The notes beneath the pieces are model-generated. The model did not search any database. It was not told where the DNA came from and saw nothing but the letters and a program-made list of their open reading frames with translations. This document shows, one piece after another, positions 33,086 to 44,700 of a DNA stretch of 64,000 bases. Source of the DNA: Melitaea cinxia (lineage: Eukaryota; Arthropoda; Insecta; Lepidoptera; Nymphalidae). Both the position numbers and the translations under genes were made by a program. Numbering within the stretch: the first letter of the stretch is position 1; every line of letters begins with the position of its first letter. The stretch spans positions 15,521,210 through 15,585,209 of the forward strand of contig NC_059398.1 of NCBI RefSeq assembly GCF_905220565.1, given 5' to 3'.

Positions 33086-36000
33086 TTAGGATTCAAATAC
33101 AACTTCTTCGAATCTTGACCTGTATGCCAACCACGCTCCTCCTGCTGTTAATAATACCTGTAAAATATTACCAATATCATCTTAATTTAAAAGACGAATC
33201 AAGGGACTTTTATTTTAATTAATATCAAGTGCTGTATATTAAAAAATGTTTTGAAAAAAAGTACCGAAGTATAGCTTGGCAAAAAAGAATATGACGCGGT
33301 GACAGCGGGTACTATGTAATAATTCATACATGTGCAACAGGAAGGTACTTGACAATCGCTAGTACATTTTATGTCAACAGTACGCTAATGCAAGTTTGAA
33401 ATTATGTATTGAAATACAAAAATTCATTTAAAACTTACATAAAACGTGTTGTTGGATTTTCCGTTTAGTTATGTAAATTGTAATACACACATACCTCACA
33501 CCCGTTTCACAGAGGGTTAGGCAGAGACAGCAGATTTTTACAATAATGAATAATGTACCCCCTAATCTGATTTCTGCAATAAGGCTTTTAATTAACGACA
33601 AATAATAAAAATTAATAATCTCAAGTAACTATTAGGTCCTACATCCGAAACTTTAATGGTAACAATTACAAGTATCAAACAGTGTCGAGATGTAGTACCT
33701 ATTTCGGGATTGCAACGATAAGATATAGGTGACCTCATTTATTCCACACTTTTTTACCAAGCTGTAATATATTTATATAAATGTCTTTTTTGGTAACCTT
33801 TAATTTTAAATGACAATAAATATTATAATTTGACCATAAAACATACCTGTAAACTTGTAACAAAGCCACCAACAACGCCAATAGCATACGCATTATATCC
33901 TAACCAGTTCCCCAGGGCACTTGCACACCCAGTAGTATAAGCATTTGTCGATGTACATTCGAAGGGGGACACAGTACCGTATTCAATGTGACAACAGCTC
34001 ACTGGTATTCTATTCAGCCAATCGGAGCGTCCTCCAACCCCGCAGCATTGGAACTAAATGAAATTTGACATTTTGAAGTACTTAGTTTTTTAAACATTTA
34101 TAAATATTTAATATACACAATTCTTAAATCGTGTATTTAATTATTGTTATATTGTTTTTTTTTTTTCAATATTCATGCAAGATATTACTAACTTTGTACT
34201 AAAACATAGTTTATATATTATTTACAAAAGAGTAACTGCGGAGTTTCTTGCCGATTCTTCTCTGCAGAATCTATATTCCGAATCGGTGGTAGCTTCAATT
34301 TTAAAAATAATAATCATTTGAGCATTTTAATCGGTAAAATGACAATTCGAAGGAGCTTTTGAACCCTATTTGAAGTAGTTTTTTATTTTAATTTTGATTG
34401 AAAATATTATTTAAAAAATCGAATCTATTTTAGCAATTTTTTTTTAAGAAAAAAAGAAACGGCACTGGAATTCTGTGCAGTTTAATCTACATAAGTATAT
34501 GCTATATATGGTGAAGCATGGTGGTAAGACTCACAAAAAAGTATGGCCAAACCAGTAATAACTATTAATTGAAACTGTCCTAAACGGTAATTGAATCTGT
34601 GACTGTCGGTATTAAGGCTAGCATGGATTGTCGTAAACGTACAAATTACTACACAAACAAATTAATAGATATTTTTATATTATTAGTAATATGAAAATAA
34701 AATAGAAACATACACCCATTTGAAGATTATCCCAGACAACAGCGACCTCTCTCCTGCTCTCGTACATCCGCAAACTCTCTGCCATCGTAGACCTAATCTC
34801 TGTGGTCGCATCATTTTGAAGACCAAATCCCAAAACTGTTATTACGATTTCGAATATTAGTATAACCAGAAGAAGGGCAACATACTGTAAATAAGCAAAA
34901 CAACTTAATTAAAGATTTATTTTTATACTTCTTTAAGTAGTATTATATTCTATATTAACAACCGTTCTGCTGTAGTGGTCCATGTGCCGTATCAGCGCCT
35001 ACACACCGATGATTTGTGGGTTGAATTCCCGTTTGGGATGAGTCTCCCCACCGTATCTCGGAGAGCACGTTAAGCTGATTAGTTGATCCTAGTTGTTATC
35101 ATAAATACCTGATATCAACTCAGAGTAGGGAATATATCCGCCAACCAGCAGTGGAGCAGCGTGATGGAAAGCATTAATCTTTCTCTTACATGTAGAAAGA
35201 GGCCCATGCCCATCAGTGCGATGTTACAGGCCTAATTATAATATTGGCAGCAGGCACAACAAAAATTTAACTATGTAGATAAACATGTAAATTAAACATA
35301 TAATTTTACTTTTTCTAATTAAGTAAATAGTACGAGCACATAAATCTTGCGCCATGCTTTTATTTGTTACTAGCGGACCCGGCAGACATTGTCCTGCCCG
35401 GAAAACAGCTACTAAATTTGATAGCTTACATACCGATAGCAGCGCCAGCTACCGGGTCAAATTGAGATAAAAACTACCATATCTTCCAAGTTAGACAAAA
35501 TTACAGATGCTTACAAAATTTGATAAAAATTGATTCAGTAGTTTCAGAACTACATACAGGTAGCAGCGCCACCTACCGAGTCCAATTGAGATAAAAACTA
35601 CCATATCTTCCAAATCTGACAAAATTACAGATGCTTACAAAATTTGATAAAAATTGGTTCAGTAGTTTCGGAGTTATATACTGATAGCAGCGCCACCTAC
35701 CAGGTCCGATTGAGATAAAAACTACTCTATCTCCCAATTTGAATAAAATTATAGATGCCTACAAAATTTGATAAAAATTGGTTCAGTAGTTTCGGAACTA
35801 TATACTAATAGCAGCGCCACCTATCGGGTCCAATTGAGATAAAAAACTACCCTATCTCCCAAGTTGGACCAAATTACAGATGCTTAAAAAATTTGATAAA
35901 AATTGGTTCCGTAGTTTCGGAGTTACATACATTTAAAATTTTCATTGTTAACGCCCACCCTCGCATGGCCCCATTAGGCATGAGTTGTCCTAAAATCCGG

Positions 36001-37984
36001 TCACCGATTATTTCCACATCACTTAAAGGAGATTCGTACCAAATTTGGGGTCGATAGTTTGAAAACGGGAATTTTTCCTTGTTAACGCCCCCGCAACAAT
36101 ATAATAAGTAATGTGAAATTGCTAGTTAATACCATTTTTACCCGACTGCCAAGGAAGGGTTATGTTTTTCGCGCGTATCTTGTATGTATGTATATTTGTA
36201 TGTAATATTCTTTATTACTGTATGTAAATTAAATCAAAATGCCGTCTACGATTAAGATCAATTTATTCATTAATATTGTACTGTGTGGCTACGGTACTAA
36301 GAATATAGCCACCCCCTTTCTTCCCGTGGGTGTCGTAAGAGACGACTAAGGGATAACACAGTTCCGCTACCACTTAAAAAGCCGACCGGTGGCGGGATAA
36401 CCATCCAACTGCTGACTTTGAAATACACAGGCCGAAGACGGGCAGCAGCGTCTTCGGTGCGACAAAGACAGCCCTGCGGTCACCAACCCGCCTGCCTAGC
36501 GTGGTGACTATGGGCAAAACACATGAGTTCACGTTATTTTTGGCGTAAACTTGTGGAGGCCTATGTTCAGCAGTGGACTATAGGCAGTAATGATGATGAT
36601 GATTCGTTAATAACTTACGTAAAATTCGCCCTTTTTATGTTTAAATTTAATATGAACTTTATTAAATAGCAATAAAGTTCAAATTGACTCTAGATTTTAG
36701 TTAGAAAACGTTTGTATGGAAAAAAGAAAAGGGCTGTTTTTAGGGTTTTCCCGGAAATTATTCGAATTTTTCTCGCCCTAAAAATCATCCTTGGACTTCA
36801 ACGAACATTTAAAAAAAAGAATTGTTAAAATTGGTCCAGGCGTTGTTGAGTTATGCGCTTACTAACACATTTTACGATTCATTTTTATATATAACACAAG
36901 ATAAGTTGATAGTAAGAAGTTTAAAGGAATGTTTATATTATTCTTTTAAGTGTATTTAAATAAAAGGTTGTTTTTTAAAACTTAATAAATTAACGAAGAA
37001 AGACAAATTTATAAAAATTAAATGCAAAGAAAAGCGTCATTATACTTAAAACTATTGATTTATATTGATAACTAGCTGACCCGGCGAACTTCGTATCGCC
37101 TAACACAAACTTTATCGTATGGTATTAATGTTCAAATTGACTTTTAAGTATTATCACAAATCTTTTGTATGGGAGTATAGAAAAGTGTTGTTTTTAGACT
37201 TTTTCAGGAAATTTAAAATTATTTTTTTTTTTTAGAATTTTTCTCTCCGTAAGAACCATCCTCGTACTTCAAGGAACATTTTAAAAAAAGAATTAGCGAA
37301 ATCGGTCCAACGGTTCTCGAGTTTTGCGCTTAGCAACACATTTTGCGATTCATTTTTATATATAAGATTATTCAGGTAGTCAATTTAAATACCCTAAACG
37401 CCTTATGAAACAAAATAGCTCAAACCAATAAAACGAAAACATTGCTTAAAATTTCCCTAATATTAAAGCAATGTTAACTTAGATGACTAATCTTACTCCC
37501 GACTTTATTTACAAAACCTCTAAATATACCATAAACTAAAAATTATTACTAATAGTTTACTAAATTTTCTCAAACTGATTCTGTTAAATAAAGATTGATT
37601 TTATTCTTTCACACCATTATGTATTTATAAAATGCAACATACCCCAGCAATAAAGTAGAATTTTTCTGACATAGCTCCATAAAATCCAAGGCCACTAATC
37701 AAGAAGATGATTGCACCAGTCGCGATAATAAAACTGGCCACGCTAAAGAATCTATATGTTATCAGGGTACTATGGGTATTAAAAATAACCAGAACAGCTA
37801 TACCGGTAATCAGAAGAAGCAGTCCAGTTACCTAAAATATTAATGACAGGTTAAAAAAACCATTTGAATTTAAAAGAGAACTCAAAGAATACAATAGTTA
37901 ATTTTTTACCAGAAATATGCCGTTTATAGCAGCTAAACAATACCTCACTGATTGTAAAAACTTTGGTATCTTTGGTACTTTCAT
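33086..37984 (-). CDS. Tetraspanin T2 (five exons, 237 aa)
   Basis: Four-pass membrane organiser, paralogue of T1 and T3. Exons on the minus strand: 37984-37910, 37831-37643, 34884-34714, 34053-33847 and 33157-33086, all phase 0 with GT/AG borders (donors GTAAAA, GTATGT, GTATGT, GTATGT). Exon 1: MKVPKIPKFLQSVRYC and the start of TM1. Exon 2: small loop, TM2 and GFYGAMSEKF, again without the usual cysteines. Exon 3: TM3 (YVALLLVILIFEIVITVLGF) and the first part of the large loop. Exon 4: FQCCGV, a second CC pair and two more cysteines, then TM4. Exon 5: the tail, ending EEVVFES. Sum 25+63+57+69+23 residues. Its start codon faces T3 in a divergent pair. The precise orthologue is not assigned. 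Confidence 0.92.
34194..34400 (+). mobile_element. Family C short element in T2 intron 3
   Basis: GTACTAAAACATAGTTTATA ... GCCGATTCTTCTCTGCAGAA ... TTTTAATTTTGAT; near match to 14928-15137. An A/T-rich tail follows. Confidence 0.65.
34958..35235 (+). repeat. SINE family A, full plus-oriented copy
   Basis: tRNA-like head (GCTGTAGTGGTCCATG, then GGTTGAATTCCCG as B-box), body (CCCCACCGTATCTCGGAGAG, CAGTGGAGCAGCGTGATGG) and 3' end GATGTTACAGGCC. It lies in T2 intron 2 and gives the element's length as about 280 bp. Confidence 0.65.
35371..36105 (+). repeat. Family G repeat carrying four 124-bp tandem units
   Basis: Opens CTAGCGGACCCGGCAGACAT. Units start at 35435, 35559, 35683 and 35807, exactly 124 bp apart, each with ATAGCAGCGCCACCTACC and TTGATAAAAATTGGTTCAGT-type sequence. 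The unit ends in FSSFGV-type translations but no frame is maintained. It lies in T2 intron 2. Confidence 0.75.
36281..36604 (+). mobile_element. RTE-tailed non-autonomous retroelement, plus-oriented copy
   Basis: TGTGTGGCTACGGTACTAAG ... GGAGGCCTATGTTCAGCAGT ... TGATGATGATGATT tail. Same family as 24232-24568 and 47249-47577; the TGA-repeat tail marks the 3' end. No clear target duplication. Confidence 0.7.
37072..37370 (+). repeat. Family G repeat (AGCTGACCCGGCGAAC)
   Basis: AGCTGACCCGGCGAACTTCG ... GCGATTCATTTTTATATATA. Related ends are at 17022-17215, 48038-48205 (-) and 53935-54105 (-). Non-coding, in T2 intron 2. Confidence 0.5.
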
Positions 37985-38768
37985 TTTTATGGAATGTTAA
38001 CTCTTATTCAAACAAAATGTTCCGTGGTTTACGAAAATATGTAATAACTGATAACGTAACTGAAACTGAGATGATACTGTTTCAATCTCATAGCTATCTA
38101 ATATCTTAGTTATCTTGACACACTCATCTAATCTTTATCTATGAGGATTTTCAATAAAAGTTTGTTTGAAGATTTGAAAAATCATTTTATTCATATATTT
38201 TATCAAATACGTAATATTAAATGTCCTTCATCTGTAAAATAGTAAAAACAAGCAGAAAAGGTTGTTAATTGAAAAACATACATTTTTTATTTTAGAAAAG
38301 TTTCATTAAATTTGTTTGTGTGTACATCATGTTTTATAGTAAATCTTTTAATTTTGTGTACATATGTTGAAAGATTATGTAATTCTTTTGTTGGGAAAAA
38401 GGATTTTTATATTGGCAACATTATTAATAATAAACAAGTTATGACTATATTGGGCTGGTAACATTGGCAATTGATAAAATCGTATCGTGGTAGTGGTGTG
38501 TCTTATCGTTTGTTTCAACAAAAATAATAAATTTGGCGGTAAGCTTATATGTATACTTAATTTAAATTGCGCTTTTAGAGTAGTGTGAATTAATTAGACA
38601 CAAATTTTTGACTAGTACTGAGCAGTATCATCCTCGAAAGCTCATTTGAGTCAACAACGCAAATCGATGTTTTGTCCGAGCTTAAGATATGCGCAGCGAA
38701 AAAATATAAATTTTATTTTGTTGCAGGTAAACTTTTATAATTAGAGCAGAGGATAAAGTGATTTCAAA
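37985..38768. promoter_or_regulatory. Divergent T2/T3 promoter region with a probable T3 5' non-coding exon
   Basis: The two start codons are 784 bp apart and face outward. TTTATTTTGTTGCAG ending at 38726 is a good splice acceptor upstream of the T3 ATG, and GGCG|GTAAGC at 38538/38539 is a good donor, so T3 probably has a non-coding first exon ending at 38538 (inference). No TATA box is evident for either gene. Confidence 0.45.
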
Positions 38769-41700
38769 ATGGCTATCGGAACGGGAATGTCGTGTGTGAA
38801 ATACCTGTTGTTTATTTTCAATCTTTTATTTGCCGTAAGTACCTTTAATTTCTAGAACAATGTTTTTCCTTTAAGGTAAATTGTCAGGTGGGAATTCTCA
38901 GCAATGCAATATGGAGTTGTGTTGTATCCACACATATACAAACTTTTTATATCCTAATAATACTCAAACCTCATTACATATATGTTTTTATATTTTTTAT
39001 AAAATATAGTTGATAGATGTCAAGAATTTATATTTTAAATTTTTCTTTATAATTTATGTTGTATTCATTCTATTATATATTTCGCTACGTGTACGATGGG
39101 TTTTATTTTATTATTCTTTAGTAAAAAGTCATTGGCGATTACAAAGACATATCATTACTTCACACTAAAATACCCATATTTCTATATTATTACTACATCT
39201 CCACCGCACTTGTGACCCCATGGCCAAACTACAAAACGAAGAATCTTCTCTTCGGCTAGCAAACACGAAGATACTTAGTAGTTGTGCGGAAATGGACTGC
39301 GACTTTGTCACAAAATAATAATACAGATAAAAAATACCTGTTTTTTTTATTTTGTTTTAGATAACAGGATTGATAATCCTGATTGTGGGTGCAAAATCAG
39401 AGATCAATGCACACCCATACGTCAGTCTAACGGATGAGAGTTTCTACACATCGGCTCCGGTAATTCTGATCATCGTTGGCCTGATTGTGTTTGTTGTCGC
39501 CTTCTTCGGATGCTGCGGTGCCGTCAAGGAAAATCATTGCATGATTGTCACGGTGAGTTGACTGTTCAATGTTTATACCTTGAATGATTGAATGATTTGG
39601 ACAAATTTGTACATTTTTTGTTTAAAGTTTTGTGTTAGTTTACTACAAAATATGGTTCCAAACAATCATTTGGAAAAAGACAAAAAGTTTTAAAATAAAA
39701 AGCGAAATTGAAAAAATATCAATGACACCAATACCATACACCCAATGACAAAAATATCACACAATTACAACTATAAAACAAGATAATAAAAAATAAACAC
39801 ATACTCTTGGCAATGACACAAGTTTTATTCATCTTTTTCTTTGCTATGAGAAAAGTAACAATGTAAATAAAATAAGTATTATCTGTAAAAAAGGACATAT
39901 TATTTATGATTATTAAAACATTGCACTCATCAAGCCACTAGGGGTAAGCCATTGAATCTAAAATATATGAGGAAGGCTATAGTCTGTATAAAGTATGTCT
40001 TTCCTCAAATTAATATGAGTGAATCCACGGGGTACAACTAGTACATCGTAAATTGCCTGTTAAACCAATTGATTGTGTGGGTATTTAATTTTATCATTAC
40101 TAAGAAGATTGGATGACACACTAGCTACTAAGGAAATTCAATTTTAAATTAATTACATGATTAGAAAGTAATATAATTTTCTTTCATCTAATATACCTAA
40201 CACACTGAGTTATAAAAAAACTGTATATACATAAAAAACGAAACATAAACGCAGAAGCTAACTGTCTATTTCCCTAGCCTTCGTGGGTTTCATCCAGTAG
40301 GTGCACGTCCAGTATTTGTATATTGCATATCAATATTTCTCGTGGTCTTGATCTAAAGAGCTTTTTTGGGCTAGAGCACAGCAGGATAAGTCCTGCTCAA
40401 AATTTAGAGCAGCCCGCACAAGGAAACTTCCTCAATCTTACAGAATATCACAGCTAAATAATACCGCTGTCGAGTAGTGTTGTGCTTCTGTGGTAAGTAA
40501 GATGGCCAGAGCTCCTGGGGACTTGGGGAGAGTTTGAGGCAGGGTTGGCAGTGCGCTTGCAATGCCTTTGTTTCAATCGTCTATAGCCTAATCCGCTTAC
40601 TATAAGGTGGGCCATACGCTTGTTTAGTAATCTAGTCATAAAAAGTTGTTTTTCATAGTGTAGAAGCTTGAGTTTGATGACCCCGACAAACAATTTCAAG
40701 TAATTATAAATAATATGCATCCATACTATATATAATGACTTGTATTATCTGTCTTGCAATTATCTTGTTTTTATTACTTCGTAAACAAAAGTATGATCTG
40801 AAATGAAATTTCGTGACATGTTTGTTTTATATTGATAAAGCTATGAATAATACACTGATTCAATTTGTTACGATTGTTCGATGTATGATAAAATAATGAC
40901 TCAGATATTATTGTGACATATTTCACATTTAAAAACGGTACAATCAACTGAAAATCCTCTGACCATCGATCTAAGTCGATACTTGAATATCTGCAGAATA
41001 TGTATACAACAAAACATCGTAATATTAATTAGAAATAAAAGTTAGTCACTAGGGAGGAAAAGTTAGTTACTAGGGAGGTTCTTTGCGGTTTAAGTCGTTT
41101 ATGGTGTCATGATATAAGAAAAAAGTAGCTGATTACCTCAAATCTATTATTTCTACATGCTAAACCTACTTTTTTTAAAAAGAATGTACAACAAGCTTTA
41201 TTAAGGAACTAGCAATACCTGTGCGAATAATTTGCACGAAATAAGCAAAACATTTACCTACCGTCAATCATGTTTACGTTATATCAAATTTAAAGCTGTC
41301 ATATATATAATTTTAATAATTAATTTACTAAAAAGCAATAATAAAAATTTAAGTCGTGGATATGTAGAGCAAGCTATTGTCTATAAAATGATATATAATT
41401 TATGTGGAGTAGTGGAGTGTGGGTAGGTTTTTTCTAAAAAGGGGGACGAACATCTTAACCTTAGTGTATAGAAATATTTTCAACTATAACAACTTCTTAA
41501 AAGTTTTCAATGTTTAATTACTTTATTACTTATTTTGAACTTCGTTAACAAGGTCTATTTCATTTGAAATATGGGGTAGATTTAATTATTTTATTTATTC
41601 CACGTAATAATACTAATTTTAAATAAAAGAAAATATTCTAAGATCCTTTTTTCCAGATCTTATCTCGTGTTCTTGTGTATAAACTATAAAGTATGCTTTT

Positions 41701-44700
41701 ATGTATCAGCTGTATCATTGATAATTCAAAATAAGCTTAGGTAGCATTATCTTAAATACATAATTTTACTTCATCACCAAACAAATGTAGGTAGACTGGA
41801 AAATAACCTTTATTATCAAATCTAGTTTTAGTAGGTACAATATGGTTACATGCATATTGTACAGATGTTTATCTATATAAATTTGTATGTAAATGTTTGT
41901 AAATATTTAGGTTCCAAATGGACTTATCTTTCTGATAATACGATTTTTTTCTAATTAATCTGATGTTAAATCCAATTTATATAATAAAGGTTACACAGTA
42001 TAAAATAATAATAACAACGTTAAAACCAAAGGTCAACATTCTTATAAAAAATAAAACAACTTGCTTGCAAATAATACAACGTAGATCGACGAAAAAATAC
42101 TCAAATAAATATGCATCATCAGTGATATGACCCGTCAAATCTCAATTAAATGGACACGTGACACGCACCACCTTTCGATAATAAAAAAAAACATCGAAAT
42201 CAATCAACCCAGTAAAAAGTTCTTAATAACATTCATTAAAAAAATAAGGTCGAAGTGGGAACTTTTTTGAAGTCGGCTAAAAAGTAAATAACGTTTGGAA
42301 ATAAGGCCATAACGAGAGGCAAAATATTGTTTTAAGATTCTGCTGTATTTATAAATTTAATTACTTTGTAAATTAATTTATAGATTAATACCAAATGTTT
42401 TTAAAGATAAGAAATATTTTTGTTCATTTGAAACATTTTAGCGGTTTTTTGTAATATATTTCGAAAATAGATGTAAAATATTTTATAATTGAATAAAGCT
42501 GTTAATGCAAATGCCTTATTAGCTAATGATAACATCACAACTATGTTACGTAATTATTATTTGCTTGCATAAGTAAATAGGACTTTTTAACCGACTTCAA
42601 AAAAAGGAGGAGGTTACTCAATTCGACCGTATATACTTTTTTTATGTATGTTCTCCTAATAATATAACGACGGAGTTATAATAATATAACTCCGTCGTTT
42701 ATGAACCGATTTTGATAATTATTTTTTTTTTTGGAAAGGAGATATCCCTAGTTTGGTACCATGATAAAGAAACCTGGATCTGATGATGGGATCCCAGAGA
42801 AATCGAGGGAAACTCTCGAAAATCGCATAACTTTTTACTGGGTGCTTTTTCTTCGTTTGCCTGCAAACACAATTATCATCTATGTCATTCATAATATTAT
42901 GTTAAAAAAAGACTTGTATCAACGTTTCTGGTTAAAGTTTATCCTGCATATAGGATACGAATATATTTTAACAGCAGGAGTTGGAACAGGCAATTAGAGC
43001 CTGATTCACCGTTTCAGTCGTGGATAACGCTATTTGACGGATGACGGTATCCGACAGTAAAAAGTTTTTGATTTTTTATTCTTTTTTAACCATCGAATTG
43101 TACTATAATTAGGTATGAAATATTTCTATTCGCGTGTATTAGTCTTAATTTTGTAGTTTATTAATTGAGGACGAAACAGGTGGCCTATTTGGGCCAAAGT
43201 CTATTTGTTTCGTCATCCAGCAAATACCGTTATTCACAACTAGTGAAACAGACCCTAAAATACAGAAGTTTTGAAAACAAAACAATATCTATCTCTGTCT
43301 TACTCGTAAGGTCAGCCGCGTACAAGAGAGATAGCTGGAATTTCAGAAGGCAGTGTGAATTTACGTCGTACGCTTACTCACAGATTACTTACTACACAAG
43401 CGCAATATACTGCGTAGCTCGTGCTATCTTTATGTTATTTACCTGCTTATATAACCTGAGTTGAATGACAAATGATCCTTAATAGACTATCTTTAGATAT
43501 CCAAGTTGCAAGAGAAGGTTAATACTACTGAGTATAAAATACTAGATAGATTTTGCAGTTTAATTTAAGGGAGGAAATTCTTTCATTTAATGATTACACA
43601 AATAGATAATATTACATTTTTTTCTCTATTCAATCGTAAAGTAAGTTTTCGTACGTTTCCAAACTTTACAAATTTTTTGCTGTCATATGTAATACTAGCT
43701 GTACCCTGCGCGCGTTGCTACGCTTTTTTTTATCTTCCTACCTATTCAGAAACCTTTGTGGACTCATGCACAACACTTTGCTGAAGATATTTATGACATG
43801 ATCAAATCCATAGTTTACGATTCTATAATGGACATACAGACAAACGTTCATTTTTATATACCTATATAGATCACCCAAAATTAATACAAACATGCTTTTC
43901 AGCTTTGTTGTAATATGTTTATACGTTTATTCATAGACATACAAACATACCATTTATTTCTTACTATATCTAAAACTGAAATATTTGTGTAACCAATACA
44001 ATTCTATACATTCGAAATGAAATGTTTTCTTACTTTTTATCCTCAAGTTGAATTAGTACGAAGCACGATTCAACACCTGTAACAGTTAGGTAGGACTCGG
44101 TTCTCTTTTAATAGGCGATAAAAGTCATCTTTACATATAACTAACTTGGACGTATTTGTTAGTTCGAATACCCTAAACAATTACTGAAATTATTCAAAAA
44201 CGGGATATTTACCATATGTTTCTTATTTTCATTTTGCGGAGCTCGTTATTTCTACATAAGTTCTCGAGACTGAAGTTTGCGGGTAGATATTTTGATGGCT
44301 TTAGCAATGTCCATACCAGACTACCCTCCTTTCACGTACGTTTGCTGCGTAAACATTGGTCACCACTACCATTGTCACTGGATTTCACACCATCGACAGT
44401 TGACACCCATCTTTTCTATAGAATTTACTATATTTATAAAAAAAAATTAAAAAAATTAGCTGTCCCGACAATATTGAATTAGAATTGATATAATTAATCA
44501 AAAAATATTTAAAATAAGTGTTATAATCAATCTTCTGTCAGTTCTATGTCGTAAGGGGTACATTAAAAAAGTGTATATTCTCCAAAGCCCTAAGGTTAGA
44601 TTAGAAATAATTTTATATGTTGGTTAAGTATTCTTGAATTTTCTGATTTACTGCGCTATTTTCTTAATTTTTTCTTGCATAAGAAACTTCTTCTGACAAT

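Noticed and set aside
43165..43464. 99-codon plus-strand frame
   Set aside because: Begins inside MITE H and shows no domain; incidental.
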